Source of the DNA: Gammaproteobacteria bacterium
GTDB lineage: Bacteria > Pseudomonadota > Gammaproteobacteria > Pseudomonadales > Azotimanducaceae
Direction of reading: 5' to 3'
DNA length: 50,577 nt
NCBI GenBank assembly: GCA_028821125.1
Contig: JAPPHD010000027.1
Coordinates: 1 to 50,577 of the forward strand
The notes under the pieces are model-generated. The model saw nothing but the letters and a program-made list of their open reading frames with translations, was not told the DNA's origin and made no database searches. Shown piece by piece: positions 8,514 to 17,933 of the stretch. Both the position numbers and the translations under genes were made by a program. Position 1 is the stretch's first letter; every line of letters begins with the position of its first letter.

Positions 8514-9640
8514 CAGAAATCCCTGGGCAGGTAGCCTCGTGCCTTCCAGTGGGCATAGTCGGCCCGGAAGGCGTTCTGTGAAGCCAGGATCGCGGCGAAA
8601 TCCGGATCCCGTTGGGCTTCCTCTTCCAGGACGGTCTCGGTGATGCGCTCGAGTTCCCGCAGCAGGTCTACGGGAAGGGTTTCCGCGCTGACGCCGACGT
8701 CGGGGAACCCGGCGATTACCGCCCCCTGCAGCGCCTCGCTACGCGCCAGGTTGCGCAGTACGCCGGCCGTGCAGGCGGTTTCGATGAGGACCTGGTCGGC
8801 CGCGGACGTTTCGTTCCAGACTTCCATGTTCACCACCATGTGGGACGCCGTGGATGGCTGGTGCCAGCCGGGGTAGTAGTTGTAGGTGGCCACCCGGTTG
8901 AATCCGAGCGCCTGGTCGACGATGGGCAGGGCGTACTCGGTGGCGTCGATGGCTCCTTTCTCGAGGGCCTGGAAGATCTCGCCGCCGGGCAGCATGGTGA
9001 CCGAGGCGCCCGTCCGCTCGATGACCTTGCCGCCAATGCCGGCGAAGCGGATCTTCAGGCCCTGAACGTCCGCCAGGCTCCTGACCGGTTCCCGGAACCA
9101 GCCTGCGGTCTCCGGCCCGGTCAAACCGCAGAAGATGATGTGCGTGTTGTGCTTGGCGTACAGCGCCCGGCCCACCTCCTCACCGCCGGCGTCGAACCAC
9201 CAGGCGGCAAACTCCCAGGGCTCCATGCCGAACGGCACCGCGGCCAGCAGCGCCGCGGAAGGTATGCGCCCCTGGTCGTAGCCGAGCCAGGTATAGCCGG
9301 CTTCGATCTTGCCGTCGCGAACCGCCTCGCTGATCCCGAATGCCGGCACCACTTCGCCGGGCTCGAAGAGGCGGATATCCACGGCGCCGCGGGAGGCCGC
9401 CCGCAAGGCTTCGGTGACGTAGATCGGATTGTCGCCCAGCACCGGCATGGTGGTCTGAAACGACAGGGGCAGGCGCCAGTTGACGCGCCGTGCCACTTCG
9501 CCGGTGGAAGTGGAGTCGACGCTGACGGAGGCGGCCGGCCCTCCGGCCGGGCGTAACGCCAGGCTGCCGATCAGGCCGGCGAGAAAAGCGATGACGACGG
9601 CAAACGCTGCCGAGGCGTTGGTGATCTTGCTGCGGCTCAT
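8513..9640 (-). CDS. dctP: TRAP transporter periplasmic binding protein, TakP-like
   Basis: The 375-residue solute receptor of the TRAP system. An N-terminal hydrophobic segment (about residues 10-30) serves as a signal peptide or anchor. The body resembles TakP-type receptors for 2-oxo acids: LGYDQGRIPSAALLAAVPFG, then EPWEFAAWW, KIRFAGIGGKV and YNYYPGWHQPS. The first gene of the dctP-dctQ-dctM operon, it overlaps dctQ by one base. A 2-oxo-acid substrate would fit with the aminotransferase encoded downstream, but that link is inference. Element 2 sits about 75 nt upstream of its start. Confidence 0.88.
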   Translation of the reverse strand: MSRSKITNASAAFAVVIAFLAGLIGSLALRPAGGPAASVSVDSTSTGEVARRVNWRLPLSFQTTMPVLGDNPIYVTEALRAASRGAVDIRLFEPGEVVPAFGISEAVRDGKIEAGYTWLGYDQGRIPSAALLAAVPFGMEPWEFAAWWFDAGGEEVGRALYAKHNTHIIFCGLTGPETAGWFREPVRSLADVQGLKIRFAGIGGKVIERTGASVTMLPGGEIFQALEKGAIDATEYALPIVDQALGFNRVATYNYYPGWHQPSTASHMVVNMEVWNETSAADQVLIETACTAGVLRNLARSEALQGAVIAGFPDVGVSAETLPVDLLRELERITETVLEEEAQRDPDFAAILASQNAFRADYAHWKARGYLPRDF

Positions 9641-9716
9641 CGGTTTCCTTCCCCATGCCGATTGCCCGGCCCGTCCCGGACACAGGAATTCAACTCTAAC
9701 CCGCCGCGGAGTGCCT

Positions 9717-9891
9717 AGTGTCGTGTCACACGTCTTTTTGCGTATTCAGCGTGCCCCACGGGGCCTGTGGCAAGGCGCGGCCCGCAGGCAATATCCAGCA
9801 TATTGCCAAGGGTTGCAACACCGCCACTTACCCCCGTGGGGCGCGCCCTCCGCAAGCTCTGAATGCGCAAAAAGACGTGTGACACGACACT
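9717..9891. repeat. Palindromic (MITE-like) element 2
   Basis: A 175-bp element with 33-bp terminal inverted repeats (9717-9749 and 9859-9891, one mismatch). The left end is again preceded by CT, giving CTAGTG at 9715-9720. Inside are nested perfect arms of 11 bp (9753-9763 and 9832-9842) and a tip hairpin GGCAATAT/ATATTGCC (9787-9794 and 9800-9807). The core at 9769-9820 (GGCAAGGCGCGGCCCGC ... GCAAC) matches the reverse complement of unit B in element 1, while the outer arms of the two elements differ in sequence. It lies between divergent dctP and kdgK and encodes no protein. The structure suggests a non-autonomous mobile or extragenic palindromic element. Confidence 0.85.
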
Positions 9892-9996
9892 GGTTACTTG
9901 ATCGTTGGAGGCATAATGGGGCGACAATGCATTGCCCCGGGGCGCCGTCCGACGAGGTGGAGCGGGGCGATCTTGCACAGGCGGAGGAAATGACCC

Positions 9997-11019
9997 ATGG
10001 CGGATGTCGTCTGTTTCGGGGAGATCATGTTGCGGCTGACGGCGCCGGGCCACGAACGGCTGCTGCAATCGCCGCGCTTCGAGACGGCGCTCGGCGGGGC
10101 GGAAACGAATGTAGCCGTGGCGCTGGCGGGATTCGGCATCGATGTGGCCGTGGCGACCGCACTGCCGGAGAACCCGATCGGCGATGCCGCCGTGGCGGCC
10201 CTGCGCGGGTTCGGCGTCGGTACGGACGGCATCTCCCGGCGCGGGAAACGCATGGGCATCTACTATGTGGAGACCGGCTCCGGCTATCTCGGCACGAGGG
10301 TGACCTACGACCGCACGGGCTCCGCGCTCGCGACGGTCGGGCCCTGCGACTTCGACTGGCCGGCCATACTGGCAGGCGCCCGATGGCTGCACATTTCCGG
10401 CATAACGCCGGCACTCAGCGAAGCCGCGGCGGATGCAACCCGCACCGCGGTCGAGTGCGCCCGAAAACTCGATGTCACCGTGTCCTGCGATGCGAACTAC
10501 CGCAGCAAGCTCTGGAACTATGGCGCATCGCCCGCATCGGTGATGAAGGAGATCGTCACCGGCGTCGACGTGCTGGTCGCCGGCGCGGACGACTTTCGCG
10601 AAATGTTGGATGTCGTCGCCGAACCTGCGGATGGCGGCGATTATGGGAGCATCTTCGAGGCGTTGAGCGAGCAGGCGATGACGGCATATCCGAATCTCTC
10701 GCTGATGGCCGGCACCTGGCGGGATGTGCGCGGCGCCAACAGCAACGGCTGGTCGGGCTGCCTGCGCTGCCGGGACGGCTTCCACCGCGCGCGTTACTAC
10801 GACATCGGCCACATCGCCGACCGCATCGGCACCGGAGACGCCTTCTCCGCCGGACTGATCTACAGCCTGCTTAACGATGCTTCGCCTGGAGAGGCCCTGG
10901 AGTTTGCTGTGGCGACGGGATGTCTGAATCACGCGATTCCAGGTGATTTCCACCGCACGGGGGTAAATGAAGTAAGAGCGTTGTTAAGCGGTGAAGGACT
11001 AGCACGCGTCCAGCGCTGA
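9997..11019 (+). CDS. kdgK: PfkB-family 2-keto-3-deoxygluconate kinase-like sugar kinase
   Basis: A 340-residue ribokinase-fold kinase, most like KdgK, which phosphorylates 2-keto-3-deoxygluconate to KDPG for cleavage to pyruvate and glyceraldehyde-3-phosphate. Visible motifs are the N-terminal VVCFGEIMLRL, the GGAETNVAVALAGFG substrate loop and the C-terminal signature DRIGTGDAFSAG with the catalytic Asp. SD-like GGAGG precedes the ATG by 8 nt. The gene is single, with element 2 upstream and the VapB45/C45 module downstream. The last codons include one copy of a CTAGCAC direct repeat. Sugar specificity is inferred from overall similarity, and other PfkB substrates are possible. Confidence 0.82.
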   Translation: MADVVCFGEIMLRLTAPGHERLLQSPRFETALGGAETNVAVALAGFGIDVAVATALPENPIGDAAVAALRGFGVGTDGISRRGKRMGIYYVETGSGYLGTRVTYDRTGSALATVGPCDFDWPAILAGARWLHISGITPALSEAAADATRTAVECARKLDVTVSCDANYRSKLWNYGASPASVMKEIVTGVDVLVAGADDFREMLDVVAEPADGGDYGSIFEALSEQAMTAYPNLSLMAGTWRDVRGANSNGWSGCLRCRDGFHRARYYDIGHIADRIGTGDAFSAGLIYSLLNDASPGEALEFAVATGCLNHAIPGDFHRTGVNEVRALLSGEGLARVQR

Positions 11020-11110
11020 GAACGGTGAGAACGCGATCAGTGCGATTGTTCGGCAGGGTGGTGTCTCCGGACAGTATTCAACCAGGAAACACTGGAGCCG
11101 AATTTCGTAC

Positions 11111-11569
11111 TTAGGATTCGCCGGGCCAGATTTTTCGGAGCGTTCTGTTCCGGTATAAGCCGGCCACGAACGGCGCAGGCACCTCTTCCGCAAACCTTGC
11201 TATTCGACCTCTTGCGCTTGCCAACAAGTCCGCCATGTCTGGACCCGTCGCGTTCTTCATTCGGATCACGACGACTCGCGCTGAGTGTTTGCCTACAGAA
11301 TCGAGTTCACCGGTTCGGTACAGGATGTTCCTGTCTTTTGTAATCGCCACCCAATTCCTCTTGCCTACAAGCGCGATCCATTCCTCGTCAGGTGCGTCGA
11401 TGGCAAGGTGATCATCGTGTACCTCGACCTGAATTCCTTCCGGACGAAGGCGTTCGGGAATGATCTTCTTCCCGAGATTGCGATCAAGGAATAAGGTTGG
11501 TGCTTCAGGCGGCGATGGCGGTGAACTCACACCGGATCGCTTCTTCGATTTCCGCATTGGGGCGCTCAT
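11111..11569 (-). CDS. PIN-like toxin of the VapC45 type
   Basis: A 152-residue protein resembling the PIN-like VapC45 family (Rv2019 in Mycobacterium tuberculosis). Acidic and other family positions are visible in LFLDRNLGKK, PDEEWIALVGKRNWVAITKDRNI and ARVVVIRMKN. Such proteins are thought to act as ribonucleases held in check by the partner antitoxin. The coding region overlaps the antitoxin 3' end by 65 nt, or 53 nt if the second ATG (11557) is used, so the pair is translationally coupled. It lies convergent to kdgK with about 90 nt between. Toxicity is inferred from family and arrangement. Confidence 0.8.
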   Translation of the reverse strand: MSAPMRKSKKRSGVSSPPSPPEAPTLFLDRNLGKKIIPERLRPEGIQVEVHDDHLAIDAPDEEWIALVGKRNWVAITKDRNILYRTGELDSVGKHSARVVVIRMKNATGPDMADLLASARGRIARFAEEVPAPFVAGLYRNRTLRKIWPGES

Positions 11570-12191
11570 AGTCGTAGGCCAGATCGCGGATCGATTCGCC
11601 CAACTTGTAGCGCTCGGCGATGATCTGAGTAGCCAATCCGGTACCGGCGATCACGGGGCGTCCGGCGGAAAGCGCCGGGTCGATCACCACGGTCGTCGGC
11701 GCATCCTTGATGGAAGATCTCGTAAACGGGTAAAACTTCACTGGTATGCCGCTCGTGTCGCAGTCGATACGACGCAGCGCCACGTTGATGAGTTCGCGCA
11801 TGGCCTGCTGACCTGCGCGACTGACGTTTGTCAGCCCACCGTAGTATTCAGTGAACAGGTCCAATCCATCTGTTTCCAGCACCCGGCTGATAAGCGGGTG
11901 CCGCCTTTCAAACTCTGTAGTCGCCTTCCGGGACAAATATTCGATGGCATTTCGAATGCTGGGCATCCTGACTTTGTGGTCCCGTCGGAGCGCAGAGAGT
12001 ACGTGTAACTCTGTGAGATCGAGAAATGAAAGAAGCGCTGGCGTTCGCCTCGGGGCGGAGACTATCGGCGCATAGTGGTCACGACCAACCGACCAATAGC
12101 GGATCGTTGTCGCAGGGACCGCCAAGTAGTGTGCGGCCTCGGCGATTGTGTACGCTGGCGATTCGCGTGGGTCATTCACGATGCTGCTCAT
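11505..12191 (-). CDS. VapB45-type antitoxin: MerR-like HTH plus DUF433
   Basis: A 228-residue antitoxin for the adjoining PIN-like toxin. The N-terminal part (YTIAEAAHYLAVPATTIRYW) is a MerR-like helix-turn-helix for DNA binding. The C-terminal part (VVIDPALSAGRPVIAGTGLA ... then a segment starting AEIEEAIRCEF) is DUF433, the usual partner of this toxin class, as in Rv2018. An upstream in-frame ATG at 12278 exists, but the ATG at 12191 follows GAAGGA by 5 nt and is the better start. The promoter region just upstream is AT-rich and holds inverted repeats that could be its own operator. Confidence 0.85.
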   Translation of the reverse strand: MSSIVNDPRESPAYTIAEAAHYLAVPATTIRYWSVGRDHYAPIVSAPRRTPALLSFLDLTELHVLSALRRDHKVRMPSIRNAIEYLSRKATTEFERRHPLISRVLETDGLDLFTEYYGGLTNVSRAGQQAMRELINVALRRIDCDTSGIPVKFYPFTRSSIKDAPTTVVIDPALSAGRPVIAGTGLATQIIAERYKLGESIRDLAYDYERPNAEIEEAIRCEFTAIAA

Positions 12192-12279
12192 TTTTCCTTC
12201 GACGAGATGATCATTCACTCCAATTTTACATTTTAGTGTCTGAGCGTTCTGCCGGGATCGATTTAAATGATCTATCAAT

Positions 12280-12304
12280 ATAGATTTTCATCGATCGAAT
12301 CTAT
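12280..12304. promoter_or_regulatory. Candidate operator of the VapB45/C45 module
   Basis: Perfect 7-bp inverted repeat ATAGATT (12280-12286) and AATCTAT (12298-12304) about 90 nt upstream of the antitoxin ATG. It is enclosed by a weaker outer repeat (about 12244-12254 and 12305-12317, TTCTGCCG against CGGCAGAA). Antitoxins with HTH domains usually repress their own promoter by binding such palindromes. Binding here is inferred. Confidence 0.4.
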
Positions 12305-12342
12305 CGGCAGAACACGCTAGCACCAAATGCGAGAGGGCTTTT

Positions 12343-12369
12343 GGAACCATTTCAATCTGAAACGGTTCC
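12343..12369. repeat. Near-perfect palindrome upstream of pntAA
   Basis: Two 12-bp arms (12343-12354 and 12358-12369) complementary at 11 positions, with the outer ends GGAACC and GGTTCC, separated by 3 nt. It ends about 90 nt before the pntAA start and just upstream of a possible promoter. No T-run follows on either strand, so an intrinsic terminator is unlikely; a protein-binding operator is more plausible. Confidence 0.6.
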
Positions 12370-12384
12370 GGGATGTTGGATGGC

Positions 12385-12412
12385 TTGCTTTCACGGTGCT
12401 GTCTAGTAAAGT
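12385..12412 (+). promoter_or_regulatory. Possible pntAA promoter
   Basis: TTGCTT (12385-12390), 16 nt, then TAAAGT (12407-12412) resembles a sigma-70 promoter about 50 nt ahead of the pntAA ATG. The match is moderate and the call is tentative. Confidence 0.3.
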
Positions 12413-12460
12413 CGCCGCTTTCCGCGACCGGCGTCACGCCGGGAACCACTGGGGAAGTTC

Positions 12461-13588
12461 ATGCTTGTTGCGACGCCTAAGGAAAGCTGGGCTGGCGAAT
12501 TGCGGGCGGCGCTTGTGCCTGCCGGCGTGAAGAAGCTGGTCGGTGCGGGGCTTGAGGTAGCGGTGGAAGCGGGTGCGGGGGCTGCCGCGGGGTATCCGGA
12601 CAGCGAATACATATCGGCGGGCGCAACGATTGCGGGTGACCGGGCGGAACTGCTCGGTTCGGCGGACGTGCTGCTGCGTGTGCGCAAGCCGGAAGCTGCC
12701 GAGACGGGCCTGCTCAAACCGGGCTGTGTTCACATCAGTTTTCTGGACCCGTTCAACGAGAAGCCGCTAGTGGCGTCCCTGGCCGAACGGGGTGTCACGC
12801 TCGTTTCCATGGAAATGATTCCGCGCACCACCAAGGCCCAGAAGATGGATGCGCTTTCCTCCCAGGCGAACCTGGCCGGCTACGTCACCGTGGTGCTTGC
12901 GGCGCATCACAGCAGGAAGATCTTTCCGATGATGATGACGCCTGCCGGCACGATCGCGCCGTCCCGGGTGTTCGTCATCGGTGCGGGCGTCGCCGGGCTG
13001 CAGGCCATCGCCACGGCCAAGAGGCTCGGCGCCCGGGTGGACGCGTTCGATACCCGTCCGGTGGTGGCGGAACAGGTGCGCTCGCTCGGCGCCAGGTTCG
13101 TCGAGATCGACCTCGGGGAGATCGGCCAGACGGAACAGGGCTATGCACGGGAACTGACCCCGGAGCAGCTTGAGATGCAGAAGGAGGGGCAGAAGCAGGT
13201 CATCGCCCGGTCCGACGTGGTCATCACGACCGCCCAGGTCTTTGGCCGCGCGGCGCCGCGCATCGTCACCGCCGACATGGTCGCGGCGATGCGGCCCGGC
13301 AGCGTGGTCGTCGACATGGCCGTGGAATCCGGCGGCAACGTGGAGGGCTCGGTGCTTGACGAAGTGGTCGATGTCGGCGGCGTGAAGATCGTGGGTCTCG
13401 GCAACCTCCCTTCGGATGTGAGCCGGCATGCCAGCGACATGTACTCGGCGAATCTCGTCAACCTGATCGAAGAGTTCTGGGATGCGGATGAGAAAACCCT
13501 CAAACTCGACCCGGACAACGAGATCGCCGCCGGCTGCGTGATCGCCCGGGACGGCCGTATCGTCAACGAGACCATCGCAAACCTCTGA
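12461..13588 (+). CDS. pntAA: NAD(P) transhydrogenase subunit alpha part 1 (NAD-binding domain I)
   Basis: The cytosolic NAD(H)-binding subunit of the proton-translocating transhydrogenase, which uses the proton gradient to make NADPH from NADH. The 375 residues hold the alanine-dehydrogenase-like fold, with the dinucleotide-binding motif VIGAGVAGLQAI near residue 170 and the mobile-loop region around YARELTPEQ. In this lineage alpha is split in two, as in Rhodospirillum rubrum, with the membrane part encoded by the next gene. pntAA is followed after 11 nt by pntAB, and the whole set reads as one operon through pntB and the phosphatase. Confidence 0.95.
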   Translation: MLVATPKESWAGELRAALVPAGVKKLVGAGLEVAVEAGAGAAAGYPDSEYISAGATIAGDRAELLGSADVLLRVRKPEAAETGLLKPGCVHISFLDPFNEKPLVASLAERGVTLVSMEMIPRTTKAQKMDALSSQANLAGYVTVVLAAHHSRKIFPMMMTPAGTIAPSRVFVIGAGVAGLQAIATAKRLGARVDAFDTRPVVAEQVRSLGARFVEIDLGEIGQTEQGYARELTPEQLEMQKEGQKQVIARSDVVITTAQVFGRAAPRIVTADMVAAMRPGSVVVDMAVESGGNVEGSVLDEVVDVGGVKIVGLGNLPSDVSRHASDMYSANLVNLIEEFWDADEKTLKLDPDNEIAAGCVIARDGRIVNETIANL

Positions 13589-13599
13589 CGGAGCCCGAC

Positions 13600-13901
13600 A
13601 TGGAAGCCGTATTCCTCGCCTTCGTATTGATGCTGTCCATCTTTCTCGGCTTCGAACTCATCTCGAAGGTACCGGCCACCCTGCACACGCCCCTGATGTC
13701 GGGCGCCAACGCCATTTCCGGCATCACCATCGTCGGCGCGCTCATCTCCGCCGGCGCCGGCCACGCCCAGGTGGCCACCTGGCTAGGCGCGCTGGCGGTG
13801 ACGTTCGCGACCGTCAACGTGGTCGGCGGCTACCTGGTCACCAACCGCATGCTCGGCATGTTCAGGAAGAAGGACGACAAGGGGCAGCCGGGAGCAACGT
13901 C

Positions 13902-13905
<4 letters not shown>
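13600..13905 (+). CDS. pntAB: NAD(P) transhydrogenase subunit alpha part 2 (membrane)
   Basis: A 101-residue membrane subunit of the transhydrogenase proton channel. Three hydrophobic helices are visible: LAFVLMLSIFLGFELI, NAISGITIVGALISAGA and AVTFATVNVVGGYLV. The conserved HTPLMSGANAISGI stretch links helices 1 and 2. The stop overlaps the GTG start of pntB by four bases, so the two are translationally coupled. Confidence 0.94.
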
Positions 13906-15259
<1,354 letters not shown>

Positions 15260-15263
<4 letters not shown>

Positions 15264-16114
15264 AGGGGGCTGCATTGGCCACCTCGCCCGGCAACGACGG
15301 CAAAGGGCCGCATTCCAGGCGGCTGTTGCCCCTTAAGGGCGGCCGCAACTTCCGCGATCTCGGCGGCTACCCTGCCGCGGACGGGCGTACCGTCAAGTGG
15401 GGGCAGGTCTATCGCTCCGGTGCGACGACGCACCTTACCGATGCGGACTACCGCTACCTGTCAGCCATCGGCCTTCGCGTGGTGTGCGACTTTCGGTCCA
15501 ACGAAGAACGGCTGGACGAACCGGCGCGCTGGCCGGAATTCCCGGCAATCGATTACTGCATCTGGGACTACTCCCGCGAGGACGGCAGCGAAAAGGGGAA
15601 GAGCCTGACGGCATCGCTCATGCAACCGGGCCTGACCGCGGAGAAAGTGCGCATCATCGCAATCGAGTCGTATGACGACATCGTCGAGCGGCACAAGGAG
15701 AAGTTCCGCGAGGTTTTCCGGCGGCTGGCCGACGGCCGCCTTCCCCTGGTTTTCAACTGCTCCGCGGGCAAGGACCGCACCGGGGTCGCCGCCGCGCTCC
15801 TGCTCACGGCTCTCGGCGTGGCGCGCGATGCCATCGTCGAGGACTATGCGCTCAGCGACAAGGTGGTGGACTTCGAAAAGGAACTGCTCAGGACCAATCT
15901 CGGCGAGACGGCCTTCAAGGACGAATTGTCCCTGTGGGTGGCCAGAACGCCGGTGGAGGTATTGCGCCCCCTGCTGCGCTCCGATCCCGAGTACATCGAG
16001 CGGGCTTTTGCCTGCCTGGATGCCCGTTACGGCGGCGCGATGGGTTACATAAGGGGAGCCCTTGAGATTGACGACGGCACCCTGAACCACATTCGGGAAC
16101 GATTGCTGGAATAG
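15260..16114 (+). CDS. Tyrosine/serine phosphatase of the Y_phosphatase3 family
   Basis: A 284-residue cytosolic phosphatase. The P-loop is CSAGKDRTG (near residue 173), with the catalytic Cys and Arg of the Cx5R motif, and the N-terminal GGRNFRDLGGYP is typical of this family, which removes phosphate from protein tyrosine/serine or from phosphoinositide-like substrates. The frame can begin at a TTG overlapping the pntB stop (15260) or at a second TTG at 15275, which has AAGGGGG 5 nt upstream and may be the real start. Either way it is cotranscribed with the transhydrogenase genes. Its link to NADPH supply is unknown. Confidence 0.88.
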
Positions 16115-16317
16115 CTGCCCGGCAATGCCAATGAGGCCGGGCCGCCTCGGCGTTCAATCGACCGCCCACGGCCACGTGAAACGGCAGGAGGGCTTGCTGC
16201 GCTTTGTCGGCCGGCCGCGCGCGAGCCGTGTCATTGGTTTTATACTTCCGGGCGCGGCGGACTGTCTTCGATCATCCGGAGGCTCTTGTAGCAGTCTTCC
16301 GCAGGGGAATTCGATCG

Positions 16318-17163
16318 ATGTCGATACTTTCCATCAAGATCATTGCCGCTCTGGCGATTCTCGGGGTCGGGATCGTGGGCGGCCTCATCCCGCTGCTGGC
16401 GGCGCGCCGTCAGGCCGGCCGGCGTTACCTGTCGCTCGGTAACGCGCTCGCGGGCGGCATCTTTCTCGGGGCGGGGTTCATTCACCTGCTTCCGGAAGCC
16501 GCCGAGGCTCTCGAGGAAGTGGCGGAGTACCCCCTGGCCGCGCTGCTGGCGGCGCTTGGCGTCGGTGTCCTGCTGCTGATCGACCGTGTGGTGTTCGAGA
16601 GTTCCCGCGCCCAGGGCTCGGAGCAGGCCGGCGGCGCCGGCCAACCCATCTACCCCATCGTGCTCCTGGTGGTGCTGTCGATCCACTCCGTCATCGCGGG
16701 CATTGCCCTTGGGCTGGAGCCCGAGGTCGCGGCCTCCGTGCTGGTCATGGTCGGCATTCTGTTCCACAAGGGTTCGGCGGCCTTTGCCCTGATGGTCAGC
16801 GCACATTCTTCGGGCGCCGACAAGGCCCGGCTCAGGCTGATTCTGACGGTGTTCGTGCTGATGACGCCGCTCGGCATCCTGCTCGGCACCGTTGCGGCGA
16901 ACATGCTTGAAGGCCCGGCCGCCTCGTTGATCGAGGGCAGTTTCAACGCGCTTGCTGCCGGCACGTTCATTTACGTGGCTATCCTGGATGTAATCGATGC
17001 GGAGATGTCCCGGTTCGACGATCGCCTCGCGCGGTTCGTAAGCAGCGCACTGAAGGGCGAAGACGACGTGGCCATGCCGGTGCGGGATACCGACCGCATC
17101 CTCAAGTTCCTGCTGGTTCTGGCAGGCCTCGGCAGCATGGCGATACTCGGCATCTGGATGTAG
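16318..17163 (+). CDS. ZIP-family divalent metal transporter
   Basis: A 281-residue inner-membrane protein of the ZIP (zinc/iron permease) family with about eight helices. Helix 4 has SIHSVIAGIALG and helix 5 has LFHKGSAAFAL, the two helices that form the metal site, and the pattern is closest to the ZIP1-3 group. The usual Glu after HSV is replaced by Ala (HSVIAG rather than HSVFEG), which may change selectivity. A longer frame opens at 16204, but the ATG at 16318 follows AGGGGA at suitable distance and directly precedes helix 1. It may share transcription with the nitroreductase 24 nt downstream. Confidence 0.87.
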   Translation: MSILSIKIIAALAILGVGIVGGLIPLLAARRQAGRRYLSLGNALAGGIFLGAGFIHLLPEAAEALEEVAEYPLAALLAALGVGVLLLIDRVVFESSRAQGSEQAGGAGQPIYPIVLLVVLSIHSVIAGIALGLEPEVAASVLVMVGILFHKGSAAFALMVSAHSSGADKARLRLILTVFVLMTPLGILLGTVAANMLEGPAASLIEGSFNALAAGTFIYVAILDVIDAEMSRFDDRLARFVSSALKGEDDVAMPVRDTDRILKFLLVLAGLGSMAILGIWM

Positions 17164-17187
17164 GCAACCTGGAGGAATCAGGAAAAA

Positions 17188-17853
17188 ATGGAACTCTATG
17201 ACGTAATGCGCACGACCTTCGCAGCCCGGGAATTCACCGACGACCCCGTCCCGGATTCGGTGCTGCACAGGATTCTGGACAATGCGCGCTTCGCCGCGAG
17301 CGGCGGCAACCGGCAGGGCTGGCGGGTGGTGGTGGTGCGCGAAGCGTCGACCCGGGCGTTGCTGGCATCGTTGATCGAACCGACCTTCAAGCGCTATTTC
17401 ACCCAGATGATGGCCGGCGAGGCGCCCTACAACACGATAACTGCATCGAAGGTGACCGAGGAACAGGTCGCCGCGGCAAGTCCGCCCATTCACTACATCG
17501 ACGGCGTCGTCAATGCGCCCGTCGTCCTGCTCGTCTTCGTCGACCTCAGCGTGGTCGCATCGTTCGACAGCGGGCTGGACAGGATAGGGGTCATTTCCGG
17601 CGCATCGATCTACACGTTCGTGCAGAACATTCTGCTGGCGGCGAGAAACGAGGGATACGGCGGCACCCTGACCACGTTTGCCGGAGCCGGCGAGAACGAG
17701 TTGCAGCAGCATCTCGGCATGCCCGGGCACATGGCGTTCGCCGCCATGCTTCCGATGGGCCGTCCGGTCAAGCAGCTCACCAGGCTCAAGCGCAAGCCGG
17801 TGGAGGAAATCGCCGTCCTCGAGCGGTGGGACGGCCCGGCCCTCGGAGCCTGA
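17188..17853 (+). CDS. Nitroreductase-family flavoprotein
   Basis: A 221-residue FMN-dependent oxidoreductase of the NfsA/NfsB-like fold. The N-terminal MRTTFAAREFTDDPVPDSVL with its R-x-F pattern, AASGGNRQGWRVVVV (FMN contact) and the late NILLAARNEGYGG are family signatures. GGAGG lies about 10 nt before the ATG. Typical reactions are two-electron reduction of nitro groups, quinones or flavins by NAD(P)H; no specific substrate can be read from the sequence. Confidence 0.87.
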   Translation: MELYDVMRTTFAAREFTDDPVPDSVLHRILDNARFAASGGNRQGWRVVVVREASTRALLASLIEPTFKRYFTQMMAGEAPYNTITASKVTEEQVAAASPPIHYIDGVVNAPVVLLVFVDLSVVASFDSGLDRIGVISGASIYTFVQNILLAARNEGYGGTLTTFAGAGENELQQHLGMPGHMAFAAMLPMGRPVKQLTRLKRKPVEEIAVLERWDGPALGA

Positions 17854-17877
17854 AGCGCCATCGGGGCCGTTGTCCGG

Positions 17878-17906
17878 TTGAAACCTCCGGCTCCGGGCTG
17901 TAACTT
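17878..17906 (+). promoter_or_regulatory. Possible promoter of the cox cluster
   Basis: TTGAAA (17878-17883), 17 nt, TAACTT (17901-17906), ending 28 nt before the coxG start. The -35 is good and the -10 is weak. Tentative. Confidence 0.3.
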
Positions 17907-17933
17907 GGCCCGGGCGACCGACAGGGGGAAGGC

